DNA of 64,000 nucleotides from assembly GCF_030581005.1 (NCBI RefSeq), contig NZ_JAUQSX010000003.1:62001-126000 (forward strand), given 5' to 3'. This DNA comes from Hymenobacter mellowenesis (GTDB lineage: Bacteria; Bacteroidota; Bacteroidia; Cytophagales; Hymenobacteraceae). Position 1 is the stretch's first letter, and every line of letters starts with the position of its first letter. Positions 46,626-55,436 of the stretch are shown one piece after another. The notes beneath the pieces are model-generated. The model was not told the DNA's origin. It made no database searches and worked only from the letters and a program-made list of their open reading frames with translations. Made by a program: the position numbers and the translations under genes.

Positions 46626-48182
46626 TCAGCGCTGGTCAAAGAAATCGGTCAGGTGGTACATCTGCTGGTTCAGCTCGCGCATCTTGCTGAGCAGAGCGGG
46701 GTAGGGCTCTAGGCTGTTGTCCACGATGCCCTTATTGGCATTGGTGTTCGAGGGCTCGGCGCCTATCAGCGTGGGGTCGTTGTCTTGGTATTTGAACCAA
46801 TGCCAGCCCACGCAATTCTTCGATTCGAGCAAACCCAGCGTGAAATTCTGGTAGAACAGGCCGCGGTCGGCCTGCGTTTTCACCACCCATCCTGCCCCGG
46901 CGGTGTTGGCCAGGCCGGGGGCGTCCTCGCCCTTCACGTACCACTCCGTCACGATGAAGGGCTTGCCGGCGAAGGCTTCCCAGTCGCGCACCCAGGTTTT
47001 TTCGGGCGTCCAGTTGTTGTAGTAGTTGATGCTCACCGCATCGAGGTACTTGCCGGCCACCCGCATCAGCTCCGGGTAGTAGCGCTGGGCGCCGTGGAAG
47101 CGGCAGCCGAGGTACATGTGGTTGGGGTCGTACTTCTTCATGGCCTTGGCCACGATGCTGAAGTAGCGCTCGGCGGCGAAGGCCAGGAAATCCTGCCGGT
47201 TCTGGTCGGTGATGGTTTCGAGGGTGATGCCACGCTCGTCGGCCCACTTTTTGGCGGCCAGGTAGCCGGGCTCGGCGGGGGGCAACTTGAGGTAGCCGTC
47301 GAGGTTTTTGCGCAGCAGCGGCATCTCGTTGTCGGAGAAATAGCCGAAGAGGTTCTTGTCCTTCTTATTCGCCGCCAGCTTTTTGGCCTGCTCCTCCACG
47401 TAGTCGGCAAAGCCGGGGTCGAAGGTGAAAATCACGTCGTTGGGGTATCCTTTGTGGCCGGGCTGCACGTAGGTGCCGCCGCGCTTGTTGCCGTAGCCGC
47501 TCATCCAGTCCAGGTTGATGGTGTAGGCCAGCGGCTGGTCGGCCTTCTGATTTTCGGCCTGAATTTCCTTGGTGGCCGACCACGCGCCCGCGCCATTGAA
47601 GCCGTTCGCGAAGAAGAACTTGCGGGTGGCCGCCATCCAGCCGGCCTGGTCGCCGTACTTGGCCTTTAGGGCCTGCTGGGTGCGCTCCGAGCGGCCGGCC
47701 TGCACGTCGTTCGGGGCGTTATGCAGGAAGTAGTGGCCGTTGGGGTCCACGGCCCACCAGCGGCCCTGAATTTTCTCAACGTGGAAGAAGCCGGTAGCTT
47801 TCGTTTTCTTATCCAGCCGCCCGCCGTACTTGTCCAGCTTGATTTCAGCCGGGGCAAAGCCTTGTAGCGTGGCAATGGTGCGGGTGGGGTAATTTTTATA
47901 CTCCGAAAATCCGGCCTTGCCGTCGATGGTGGAATTGTTGAGGGTCTTTTTGGCGGCCACGCGCAGGGTGTACTCGGCGCTGTCGCGGGCGGTTTGCGCA
48001 TGGGCAGAGGGCGAGAAGCTAAGCAGCGAACCAGCGGCAAGCAGCAGCTTGGTCGACGCTTGAACGTCATGCAGAGCGTAGCGAAGCATCTCGCTCGGCA
48101 TCGTCTTCACGATTGAGTTACTACCACATGCGAGATGCTTCGCGGCGTTCTGTATGACGTACTTTTTCATCGTCTCCATCAT
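46626..48182 (-). CDS. Secreted clan-A glycoside hydrolase (agarase-like), signal peptide interrupted by REP
   Basis: 518-residue glycoside hydrolase with a (beta/alpha)8 domain. The acid/base Glu is in FGYFSDNEMPLL and the nucleophile candidate Glu in KPFIVTEWYVKGE. WWAVDPNGHYFLHNA and GWHWFKYQDND are typical of agarase/GH50-like enzymes, but the exact GH family is uncertain. The start overlaps the GH2 stop by 4 bp (ATGA), supporting ATG 48182. The N-terminus reads MMETMKK, then 34 residues encoded by a REP palindrome (48064-48160), then ASTKLLLAAGSLLSFSPSAH, the rest of a signal peptide. Without the insert, the leader would be a normal signal peptide. Confidence 0.88.
   Translation of the reverse strand: MMETMKKYVIQNAAKHLACGSNSIVKTMPSEMLRYALHDVQASTKLLLAAGSLLSFSPSAHAQTARDSAEYTLRVAAKKTLNNSTIDGKAGFSEYKNYPTRTIATLQGFAPAEIKLDKYGGRLDKKTKATGFFHVEKIQGRWWAVDPNGHYFLHNAPNDVQAGRSERTQQALKAKYGDQAGWMAATRKFFFANGFNGAGAWSATKEIQAENQKADQPLAYTINLDWMSGYGNKRGGTYVQPGHKGYPNDVIFTFDPGFADYVEEQAKKLAANKKDKNLFGYFSDNEMPLLRKNLDGYLKLPPAEPGYLAAKKWADERGITLETITDQNRQDFLAFAAERYFSIVAKAMKKYDPNHMYLGCRFHGAQRYYPELMRVAGKYLDAVSINYYNNWTPEKTWVRDWEAFAGKPFIVTEWYVKGEDAPGLANTAGAGWVVKTQADRGLFYQNFTLGLLESKNCVGWHWFKYQDNDPTLIGAEPSNTNANKGIVDNSLEPYPALLSKMRELNQQMYHLTDFFDQR
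48064..48160. repeat. REP-like palindrome, family A, inside a signal-peptide coding region
   Basis: 97-bp inverted repeat ACGTCATGCAGAGCGTAGCG / complement. It lies within codons 8-41 of the clan-A glycoside hydrolase gene and is in frame, with no stop codon on the coding strand. Confidence 0.9.
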
Positions 48183-50050
48183 TTCCCACTATCATACTTA
48201 GCCGCCTGCTGCCGGTAATACTCCTGCAGCGTGTAAAACGCCTTCTTCTTCACGCCCGTGCTCGAAATCAAGCCCTTGCGGTTGAACCCGTTCTGATACA
48301 CCGGGTGCTGCCGCCGGGTGGCGCGGAAGTCGGCCAGAATCCAGGGCGTCATGCCGCGCAGGCCCTTGATGGTGCTCAGCATCTTGAGCTGGTTCACATA
48401 GAGCGCCTCCTGATACTCTTCGCTCCAGCGGGTGTCGGCGTCGCCGTGGTAGCCGGCCAGGGCGTCGCCGCCGAATTCGCTGATGACGACCGGCTTGTTG
48501 TACTTGATGTCGAAGGTGTATTTGGTGATTTCGCTGGGCTTGCCGCCCCAGTACCAGCCGGCGTACTCGTTGAAGCTGGTGAGGTCCAGCGACTCGCCCA
48601 GCGGGTCGTCCACGTGAATCACGTTGTCGGGGGTGCGGTGCAGCTCCAGAGCGGCGGCGATGAGGCGGGTGTCGTCGAGGGCGCGCGCTTTTTTCACGAG
48701 GTTGGTCATGAATGTCAGGCGCGGGTCGCCGAGCGGCGTTTCGTTGCCCACCGACCACACCACGATGCTGGCCCGGTTTTTTCCCATCGAAATCAGGTCC
48801 GAGAGCTGGGTTTCGGCGTTCTGGTAGGTGGCGGGGTTTTGCCAGGCAATGGTCCAGTACACGGGCACTTCGGCCCAGACCAGCAAGCCCATTTCGTCGG
48901 CCAGCTTGAGCATGGCTTCGTTGTGGGGGTAGTGGGCCAGGCGCACGTAGTTGCAGCCCAGTTCCTTGGCCCAGGTGAGGAGCATGCGCAGGTCGCCCTC
49001 GCCGCGGGCCCGGCCGGGAATGAGCGGGTTTTCATCGTGAATGGAAATGCCGCGCATGAACGTGGATTTGCCGTTCAGCAGAATGTCCTGGCCCTTGGTT
49101 TCAATGGTGCGGAAGCCGATGCGGTCCTGCACCGTCTCGCCGCCGTTGCTCAGTGACACGGCGTAAAGCTTAGGGCTCAACGGCGACCACAGTTTCAGCT
49201 TTTTCGCCGGCAGGTTGAAGCTGGCGCGGCCTTCGCCATCCGTTTTCAGGGTTTGCTTGATGCCGGCTTCGGCGATGTTCAGCGTCACCGACTGGCCGAT
49301 TTTGCCGGCGCCGTCGAGCTGCACGTAGCCGGTGAGCTGGCTCAGGTTGCCTTTGGCCAGCTGCACCTTGTAGTCCACGATGAACGTCTCGGGCGCTTCG
49401 GCAATAAAGACGTCGCGCGTGATGCCGCCGTAGTTCCACCAGTCGGTGTTGATGGTGGGCACGGCTTCGAGGTGGCGGGTGTTGTCGGCCTTCACCACCA
49501 CGAAATTCTCGCCGTTGGGGCTGAGCTTGCCCGTCACCTCGTACTGGATGGGGGTGAAGCCGCCCTGGTGCATCCCGAGCTTCTTGCCGTTGAGGTAGAT
49601 GTGAGCCTCGTAGTTGATGGCCCCGAAGTAGAGGAAGTAGCGCTTGCCGGCCACGGGCGCCAGCTTAAAGCTCTTCTTCAGCCAGATGGTGCCTTCGTAG
49701 TACAGCAGCTTGGGGTCCTGCGAGTTCCAGTCGCCTGGCACCTGCATGGCGGCTGAGTGGTCGAAGTCGTACTCAATCAGCTCGGGCTCCTGGGCGGTGC
49801 TGGGCTTCTGGTTGTCGTAGTAGCCGCCCTTGCCGCTGGCCGACTTGTCGAACGCCTCGCGGCGGTAGTCGTAGAAGCCGTTTTCGTAGGGGTCGATGAT
49901 GTAGTTCCAGCTGCCGTTGAGGCTGAGCACGCGGCGGGCCGGGGCATTCTGAATAAGGCTGGTTTGGGCTAGTGCCGACGAGCCAAGCAAGAGGCCGGCC
50001 ACGCCCAGCACCAGGGCCAGCACCGTTTTCAGCGGGGGAAGATGGGTCAT
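48179..50050 (-). CDS. Glycoside hydrolase family 2, beta-glucuronidase/galactosidase type
   Basis: 623-residue exported GH2 enzyme with a signal peptide (LKTVLALVLGVAGLLLGSSALAQ). Sugar-binding domain: RRVLSLNGSWNYIIDPYENG and MQVPGDWNSQDPKLLYYEGT. The immunoglobulin-like domain follows, then the catalytic barrel: RGISIHDENPLIPGRARGEG, the acid/base Glu in VVWSVGNETPLGDP and the nucleophile Glu in KPVVISEFGGDALAG. The length and the NxHED-like ISIHDENPL segment fit beta-glucuronidases, which suits UxuA at the operon end; beta-galactosidase is possible. It sits directly after susD and overlaps the next gene by 4 bp. Confidence 0.93.
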   Translation of the reverse strand: MTHLPPLKTVLALVLGVAGLLLGSSALAQTSLIQNAPARRVLSLNGSWNYIIDPYENGFYDYRREAFDKSASGKGGYYDNQKPSTAQEPELIEYDFDHSAAMQVPGDWNSQDPKLLYYEGTIWLKKSFKLAPVAGKRYFLYFGAINYEAHIYLNGKKLGMHQGGFTPIQYEVTGKLSPNGENFVVVKADNTRHLEAVPTINTDWWNYGGITRDVFIAEAPETFIVDYKVQLAKGNLSQLTGYVQLDGAGKIGQSVTLNIAEAGIKQTLKTDGEGRASFNLPAKKLKLWSPLSPKLYAVSLSNGGETVQDRIGFRTIETKGQDILLNGKSTFMRGISIHDENPLIPGRARGEGDLRMLLTWAKELGCNYVRLAHYPHNEAMLKLADEMGLLVWAEVPVYWTIAWQNPATYQNAETQLSDLISMGKNRASIVVWSVGNETPLGDPRLTFMTNLVKKARALDDTRLIAAALELHRTPDNVIHVDDPLGESLDLTSFNEYAGWYWGGKPSEITKYTFDIKYNKPVVISEFGGDALAGYHGDADTRWSEEYQEALYVNQLKMLSTIKGLRGMTPWILADFRATRRQHPVYQNGFNRKGLISSTGVKKKAFYTLQEYYRQQAAKYDSGK

Positions 50051-50092
50051 TGGGGGAGAAAAATGGAAGGAAGAAGGATTAACGGAGAGACA

Positions 50093-50210
50093 TTAAACGC
50101 CTGTCATCCTGAGCGCAGCGAAGGAACTTGTCACGTCAGCAGCACCAGCTACTGCAAATCGTTCAGCGGTGATAAGGTCCTTCGCTGCGCTCAGGATGAC
50201 AGGCGTTTAA
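50093..50210. repeat. REP-like palindrome, family A variant (susD/GH2 junction)
   Basis: 118-bp inverted repeat, TTAAACGCCTGTCATCCTGA arm and complement. The CATCCTGAGCGCAGCGAAGGA word distinguishes it from the CATGCTGAGC copies. Confidence 0.9.
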
Positions 50211-50231
50211 ATTCACCATCTCACCAATTCA

Positions 50232-51746
50232 CTAGTTGTAGCCCGGGTTCTGGGTCAGAATCGGGTTGGTCTGGATTTCCTGCACTGGGATGGGGAAGAG
50301 CAAGTCGTCGGGGTCGATGCGGACGCTGGAGTTGGCGCGGGCAAAGAAGGCGTTCATCACCGGGATGGCGCGGTCGGTGCGCACCAGGTCGAACCAGCGG
50401 TGGCCCTCGAAGCTCAGCTCCAGGCGGCGCTCCAGCTCCAGGCGGGTGCGCAGGGTGGCGGCGGTGGTGGTGCTGGGCAGGTCGACGGTGGCGTTGGCCG
50501 TGGCCACGGGCAGGTTGCGCGAGCGACGGATAACCTGGTTGACGGCCGTGAGGGCGGCGGCGCTGGGGCCGCTGGCCTCGTTCACGGCCTCGGCGTACAT
50601 GAGCAGCAGGTCGGCGTGGCGCAGCACAATCCAGTCGTTTTCGGCATCGGTGGCGCTGGTGGGCGTGTCGATGTACTTACGGGTGTAGTAGCCCAGGGTG
50701 GTGGCGGCGCCGGTGGGCAGCACATAGGAGGTGGCGGCGCGCACGTCGGTAGTGCCGCTGGCCGTGAAGGCCGCAATCAGGTCCGTATCCACGGTGTTGA
50801 ACTGCTGGCCGGTGAAGGCCGCGCCCAGCAGCGCCGTCGACTGCGTGGTGCCGTAGGCGGGCATAAACCAGGTGGTGAAGGCGCTGCCCAGGCCCAGCGT
50901 GCCCTTGGTGTAGCGCGCGGCGAAGATGATTTCGCTGTTCATCTCGTTGTTGGTGGCGAAGATGTTGGCGTAGGTGGCTTGCAGCGCGTAGGTCGAGCCT
51001 GTGGCCAGGGGCGCGAGCTTGTCGGCCGCGGCCTGGTACTTCTTCTGCGTGAGCAGCACTTTGCCGAAGAGGGCCGTGGCGGCGCCCTTGGTGGCGCGGC
51101 CCAGGTTGGTGGTGCCGGTGTAGGTCACGGGCAGGTTCTTTTCGGCAAAGTCCAGGTCCTGCTCAATCTGGGCGTACACGTCGGCGATGGGTGCGCGCCC
51201 GTACTGGTAGGCGTCGGGAATGGCCATCAGCTCCTGCGTCACGAGCGGCACGCGGCCCCAGATGCGCACGGCGTTGAAGTAGGTGAGGGCCCGGATGAAG
51301 CGCACTTCGGCGTAGTAGCGGTTGCGGGTGGCCTCGGTGAGCTTCACGCCGGCCCCGCGGCTGAGGATGATGTTGCAGCGGGCAATGGCGCGGTACGACG
51401 ACAGCCAGTAGCTCTGCAAATTGGGGTTGTCGCTAAGCAGCGAGAAGTCGTTGAACTCATTCAGGCGCTCGCCCGACGTCACGGTGTAGCTGTTGTCAGA
51501 CGGGATTTCGCCGAAGATGAAAATGCCGCGCGGCCCGCCCGAGCGGCCGTACAAGTCCTGCAGCGAGGCATACGCCGCCGTCACCCCGTTCAGGATGCTC
51601 AGCGAGTCTTTGTAGCTCTCGGTGGTGGGAATGCGCGTGGGGTCGTTCAGCTCGATGAAGTCCTTCTGGCACGAGGTGGTGCCCAGCGTGCCCAGGCCCA
51701 AAAACGTAGCCACGGCAGCTCCCGAGAAAAATTTATTGAAAGTCAT
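50232..51746 (-). CDS. susD: SusD/RagB-family nutrient-binding lipoprotein
   Basis: 504-residue outer-membrane glycan-binding lipoprotein that forms the lid of the SusC channel. The lipoprotein signal ends at GTTSCQKDFIELNDP with lipid-anchor Cys26. The N-terminal TPR-like part has NGVTAAYASLQDLYGR, SDNPNLQSYWLSSYRAIARC and AEVRFIRALTYFNAVRIWG; the C-terminal RagB part has RLELERRLELSFEGHRWFDL and DDLLFPIPVQEIQTNPILTQ. It is encoded directly after SusC on the same strand, as expected. Confidence 0.97.
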   Translation of the reverse strand: MTFNKFFSGAAVATFLGLGTLGTTSCQKDFIELNDPTRIPTTESYKDSLSILNGVTAAYASLQDLYGRSGGPRGIFIFGEIPSDNSYTVTSGERLNEFNDFSLLSDNPNLQSYWLSSYRAIARCNIILSRGAGVKLTEATRNRYYAEVRFIRALTYFNAVRIWGRVPLVTQELMAIPDAYQYGRAPIADVYAQIEQDLDFAEKNLPVTYTGTTNLGRATKGAATALFGKVLLTQKKYQAAADKLAPLATGSTYALQATYANIFATNNEMNSEIIFAARYTKGTLGLGSAFTTWFMPAYGTTQSTALLGAAFTGQQFNTVDTDLIAAFTASGTTDVRAATSYVLPTGAATTLGYYTRKYIDTPTSATDAENDWIVLRHADLLLMYAEAVNEASGPSAAALTAVNQVIRRSRNLPVATANATVDLPSTTTAATLRTRLELERRLELSFEGHRWFDLVRTDRAIPVMNAFFARANSSVRIDPDDLLFPIPVQEIQTNPILTQNPGYN

Positions 51747-51782
51747 GGTGGGAATTAATTAAGGATTGGGAGGGCGGGCTCG

Positions 51783-51883
51783 CTCGTCATGCAGAGCGCA
51801 GCGAAGCATCTCGCTTGTGGTAGTAACTCAATCGGTTGAATTAGTTGAAGCACGCGAGATGCTTCGCTGCGCTCTGCATGACG
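51783..51883. repeat. REP-like palindrome, family A (susC/susD junction)
   Basis: 101-bp inverted repeat, CGTCATGCAGAGCGCAGCGA arm and complement, in the gap of about 150 bp between susC and susD. Confidence 0.9.
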
Positions 51884-51901
51884 GCCTATCTGCCCAGCGT
51901 T

Positions 51902-54900
51902 CTAGAAGCCGACCTGCAGGCCCAGCGTGATGGTGCGGTTCATGGGGTAGGAGCCCTGGTCCACGCCGTAGGTGGGGTTGGTGGTGTTGCCGTAGTTGTT
52001 GGCTTCGGGGTTGTAGCCCACGTACTTGGTGAAGGTGTAGAGGTTCTGCACCGAGGTGTAGATGCCGGCACTCTGCAGGCCCGCCGTTTTGGCCCAGGCC
52101 ACGGGCAGGTTGTAGCGCAAGGTCACGTTGCGGATGCGCAGAAACGAGCCGTCCTGAATGAAGTAGGAGTTGAACACCGTGCGCAGCGTGGTGGGCGAGG
52201 TGGCCGAAGTGTAGGCGAAGGGCGTTTTGCCGTCGCCGGGGTTGTCGGGGCTGCGCCAGCGGTTGGTCAGCTGCACGCGGCCGTTGGTCGCGCCGGGCGA
52301 GTTGAAGGTGTACCGGTCGCCGGCGTACAGCACGTCGTTGCCCTGCGAGCCTTGCAGCGTCACGGCCAAGGACAGGTCCTTGTAGCCGAAGGTGTTTTGC
52401 AGGCCGTAGGTGAATTTCGGGAACGGGTTGCCGATGACGCCTACATCGAGGGTGTTAATCTGGCCGTCGCCGTTCACGTCCTTGAACTTGAAGTCGCCCG
52501 GCCGCACGGTCACGTTGCTGCCCGTCCACTTGGGGCTGGCGTCCACGTCGGCCTGGTTGAGGTAAATACCTTCCTGCTGGTAGCCGTAGAACACGCCCAG
52601 CGGCTGGCCCGGCACCACCCGGATGGAGCTGGTGTAGCCAAACACGGCGTCGAAGGTAATCTGCTCGTTCTCGCCGGCCAAAGCCAGCACCTGGTTGCGG
52701 TTCAGCGAGAGGTTGGCGGCCGTGCTCCAGGTGAAGTCACCCTTCACGATGTTGGCCGTGTTGAGCTGGAATTCGAGGCCGCGGTTGCGCACCTCGCCCA
52801 CGTTGGCCAGCGCCCGCGACGAGTAGCCGAGCACCGACGGAATGTTGCGGTTGAGCAGCAGGTCGGTGGTGTTGCGCTGGTAGGCCGCCACGGTCAGGTA
52901 AATGCGGTCGCGGAACAGGCCGAGGTCGAAGCCAGCGTCGTACTGGGTGTTGGTTTCCCAGCCCAGGTTGCGCAGAGCCAGGCCGTTGGGCGAGAAGCCA
53001 AAGTTGCGCACCCCATTGCCGTTGCCGAACACGTAGTTGGCGGCCGTCTGGTAGCTCTGGTAGTTGTAGTCGCCGATGTTGTTGTTGCCCGTCACGCCAT
53101 AGGAGGCGCGGAACTTCAATTCCGAAATGGCCGCAATGCCCTTGATGAAGGTTTCCTCGCCCGCCCGCCAGGCCAGGGCCACCGAGGGGAAGGTGGCGTA
53201 GCGGTTGTCGGGGCCGAAGCGCGACGAGCCGTCGGTGCGTAGCGCGGCCGTCAGAATATACCGCTCTTTAAAAGCGTAGTCCAAGCGGCCGAAGATGGAC
53301 GTGAGGGAGTTGGCCGAGAACGAGGTCTGGCCGAAGAGCTGGCCGGCGGCCGTGGCGTACTCAATGTCGGGGGTGGTGTAGGTGCCGGTCTGGCCCAGCA
53401 CGGTGCTGCCCTCGTTCTGGTTGTACTGAGCCGAGTAGCCGGCCAGCAGGGTCAGGTCGTGGTCGGTGCCGAGCTTGCGGGTGTAGGTGGCCGTGTTTTC
53501 CCACACCCAGTTTAGGTTGGTGTTGTTGGCCTGCCGGGCGTCGATGTTGTTGAGGATGGGCGTCGAGATGTTGGCGCCCGCGTTGTTCACCGTGCCCAGC
53601 GTGGCCGGCACGTAGATGGCGCGGCGGTTGTTCACCAGCTCGGCCCCGAAGCTGGTGCGCAGGTTCAGCCCCTTGATAATCTCAAAATCGAGGAACGTGG
53701 AGCCCAGCGCCCGCACGCCGCTGGTGCGGTCCTTGTACAGGTCGACGGCCGCCACCGGGTTCAGCAGGTCGCCGGGCGTGGTGATGCCCGAGCCCGAGTT
53801 GCGGATGGCGCCGTAGTCGCCGTTGGCCAGCCGCACCGGGATGATGGGGGGCAGAATCAGGGCCGACGTCACAATGGCCGTTTCGCCGCCCGGGCCGCCG
53901 CCCGAAATGTTGCCGCCGTTGTAGCTGCCCGAAATCGGCTTCACGTCGGTGCGTGAGAAGTTGGGCGCCAAACTCAGGCCCAGCTTCAGCTTCTTGCTCA
54001 GCTGCGCGTCGTAGTTGGCGCGCAGGGCAAACCGGTCGTAGCCGGTGTTGTCAATCACGCCCTTCTGCTTGAAGTAGCTACCCGAAATGTAGAAGCGCGA
54101 CGAGTTGGTGCCGCCCGAGGCCGACAGCTGGTACTGCTGCTGCGAGCCGGTGCCGAAAATCTCGTTCTGCCAGTCGGTGTTGGGCAGCTCGGGCGCGCCC
54201 ACCGCCAGCGGGGCCGGCAGGGCGCGGTTGCCGTTGGCATACGACTCGCGCACGTAGTCCAGGTACTGCTCGCGGTCCATCAGGTCCACCTTTTTGGCCA
54301 CTTCCACCACGCCCGCGTTGGCCACGAAGTTGAAGCGCGTCTTGCCGTCGTTGCGGCCGCGCTTGGTGGTCACAATCACGATGCCGTTGCCGCCGCGCGA
54401 GCCGTAAATGGCGCAGGCCGCCGCATCTTTCAGAATCTGAATGCTCTGAATATCCGCCGGCGGAATCTGGTTGTAGCTGTCGGCGCTGTTGAGCGGGTAG
54501 CCGTCCACCACGTACAGCGGCGAGTTGCCGGCCGAAATCGAGCCCAGGCCGCGCACGCGAATCACCGCGCCCTGGCCGGGCTCGCCCGAGGGCTCCGTAA
54601 TCTGGGCGCCGGCCACCAGGCCCACGAGCGCCTCGGAGGGCGAGGCCACTGGAATCAGCTCCACCTGCTTGGCCGAAATCGAGGAAATAGACGTGGCCAG
54701 CAGCTTTTTCTCCTGCACGCCGTAGCCCACCACCACTACTTCTTCCAGCGCCTTCGAGTCGGGCGCCAGCGCGGCGTTGATGGCCGTGCGGCCGCCCACG
54801 GCTTCCTCCTTGCTCAGGTAGCCCACGAAGGTGAAAATCAGCGTGGCATCCTCGGGCGCTTTGATGGAGTAGCGGCCTTCGGCGTCGGTCTGGGCGCCGT

Positions 54901-55117
54901 TGGTGGTGCCCTTCACGATGACGTTGACGCCGGGCAGGCCCACGCCTTTTTCGTCCACCACGCGGCCGCTGATGGTGATATCGGCCCGCACGGCGCGGGG
55001 CGCAGCGGCCGGGCGCACGAAGGCGAAGGTGGGGGCGCTCAGGCCCAGGCTCAGCGCGGGCAGCAGCACCAGGGGCCGCAGGTAGCGCCGGAAATCGGGT
55101 CGTAATTTGTCCGTCAT
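51902..55117 (-). CDS. susC: SusC/RagA-family TonB-dependent outer-membrane transporter
   Basis: 1071-residue TonB-dependent channel. Signal peptide region: RRYLRPLVLLPALSLGLSAP. A carboxypeptidase-regulatory-like domain follows (ISGRVVDEKGVGLPGVNVIV), then the TonB box region LEEVVVVGYGVQEKK, the plug domain (VIRVRGLGSISAGNSPLYVV, ILKDAAACAIYGSRGGNGIV), and a 22-strand barrel ending in RTITLGLQVGF, with terminal Phe. The ILKDAxxxAIYGSRG signature is diagnostic. It is the first gene of the PUL operon, 319 bp from the divergent LacI-family regulator, and its upstream region holds the LacI-type operator. Confidence 0.97.
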   Translation of the reverse strand: MTDKLRPDFRRYLRPLVLLPALSLGLSAPTFAFVRPAAAPRAVRADITISGRVVDEKGVGLPGVNVIVKGTTNGAQTDAEGRYSIKAPEDATLIFTFVGYLSKEEAVGGRTAINAALAPDSKALEEVVVVGYGVQEKKLLATSISSISAKQVELIPVASPSEALVGLVAGAQITEPSGEPGQGAVIRVRGLGSISAGNSPLYVVDGYPLNSADSYNQIPPADIQSIQILKDAAACAIYGSRGGNGIVIVTTKRGRNDGKTRFNFVANAGVVEVAKKVDLMDREQYLDYVRESYANGNRALPAPLAVGAPELPNTDWQNEIFGTGSQQQYQLSASGGTNSSRFYISGSYFKQKGVIDNTGYDRFALRANYDAQLSKKLKLGLSLAPNFSRTDVKPISGSYNGGNISGGGPGGETAIVTSALILPPIIPVRLANGDYGAIRNSGSGITTPGDLLNPVAAVDLYKDRTSGVRALGSTFLDFEIIKGLNLRTSFGAELVNNRRAIYVPATLGTVNNAGANISTPILNNIDARQANNTNLNWVWENTATYTRKLGTDHDLTLLAGYSAQYNQNEGSTVLGQTGTYTTPDIEYATAAGQLFGQTSFSANSLTSIFGRLDYAFKERYILTAALRTDGSSRFGPDNRYATFPSVALAWRAGEETFIKGIAAISELKFRASYGVTGNNNIGDYNYQSYQTAANYVFGNGNGVRNFGFSPNGLALRNLGWETNTQYDAGFDLGLFRDRIYLTVAAYQRNTTDLLLNRNIPSVLGYSSRALANVGEVRNRGLEFQLNTANIVKGDFTWSTAANLSLNRNQVLALAGENEQITFDAVFGYTSSIRVVPGQPLGVFYGYQQEGIYLNQADVDASPKWTGSNVTVRPGDFKFKDVNGDGQINTLDVGVIGNPFPKFTYGLQNTFGYKDLSLAVTLQGSQGNDVLYAGDRYTFNSPGATNGRVQLTNRWRSPDNPGDGKTPFAYTSATSPTTLRTVFNSYFIQDGSFLRIRNVTLRYNLPVAWAKTAGLQSAGIYTSVQNLYTFTKYVGYNPEANNYGNTTNPTYGVDQGSYPMNRTITLGLQVGF

Positions 55118-55301
55118 AGTGGGTGGGGTTGGTGACGTTGGTGGGAATGCCGGGCGGGCGGTAGGAGGGCCGGCCCCGGCAGGGAGTGAAGTGGCCTGGA
55201 GCCACCGGCAAGCGTGGTGCGTGGGGACTTACCCAACCGATTGCCCTGCGAAGTACCGGATTCTTCCGGCCGATTGCAGCTAAAGCCCAGCTGTTTATTT
55301 A

Positions 55302-55315
55302 CGCAAACGTTTTCG
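55302..55315. promoter_or_regulatory. LacI/PurR-type operator between susC and lacI
   Basis: CGCAAACGTTTTCG, a near-palindrome with the central CpG typical of LacI-family operators (AAACGTTT core). It is 185 bp upstream of the susC ATG and 122 bp upstream of the regulator ATG. An identical site, in inverse orientation, is at 62348-62361. Confidence 0.72.
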
Positions 55316-55337
55316 GTAGGTGCGCAGAAAATGGCGG

Positions 55338-55364
55338 TTTTCCGGGGCCAACCTGTTAGGTTTG
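55338..55364 (+). promoter_or_regulatory. Possible promoter of the LacI-family gene
   Basis: TAGGTTTG at 55357-55364 matches the Bacteroidota -7 box TANNTTTG. A TTTT at 55338-55341 stands in for the -33 TTTG, with a 15-bp gap. The operator lies just upstream of it. By-eye call. Confidence 0.4.
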
Positions 55365-55436
55365 TATGTACTGCGGCTTTGCTAATTGTTATAGAAAATT
55401 GCCTTTTCTTCTCTTTCGCCATTCCAACCTCCTGCC

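Noticed and set aside
50400..53242. Long plus-strand frames of 452 and 465 codons opposite susD and susC
   Set aside because: Antisense to unmistakable SusD and SusC; no domain or start context of their own.
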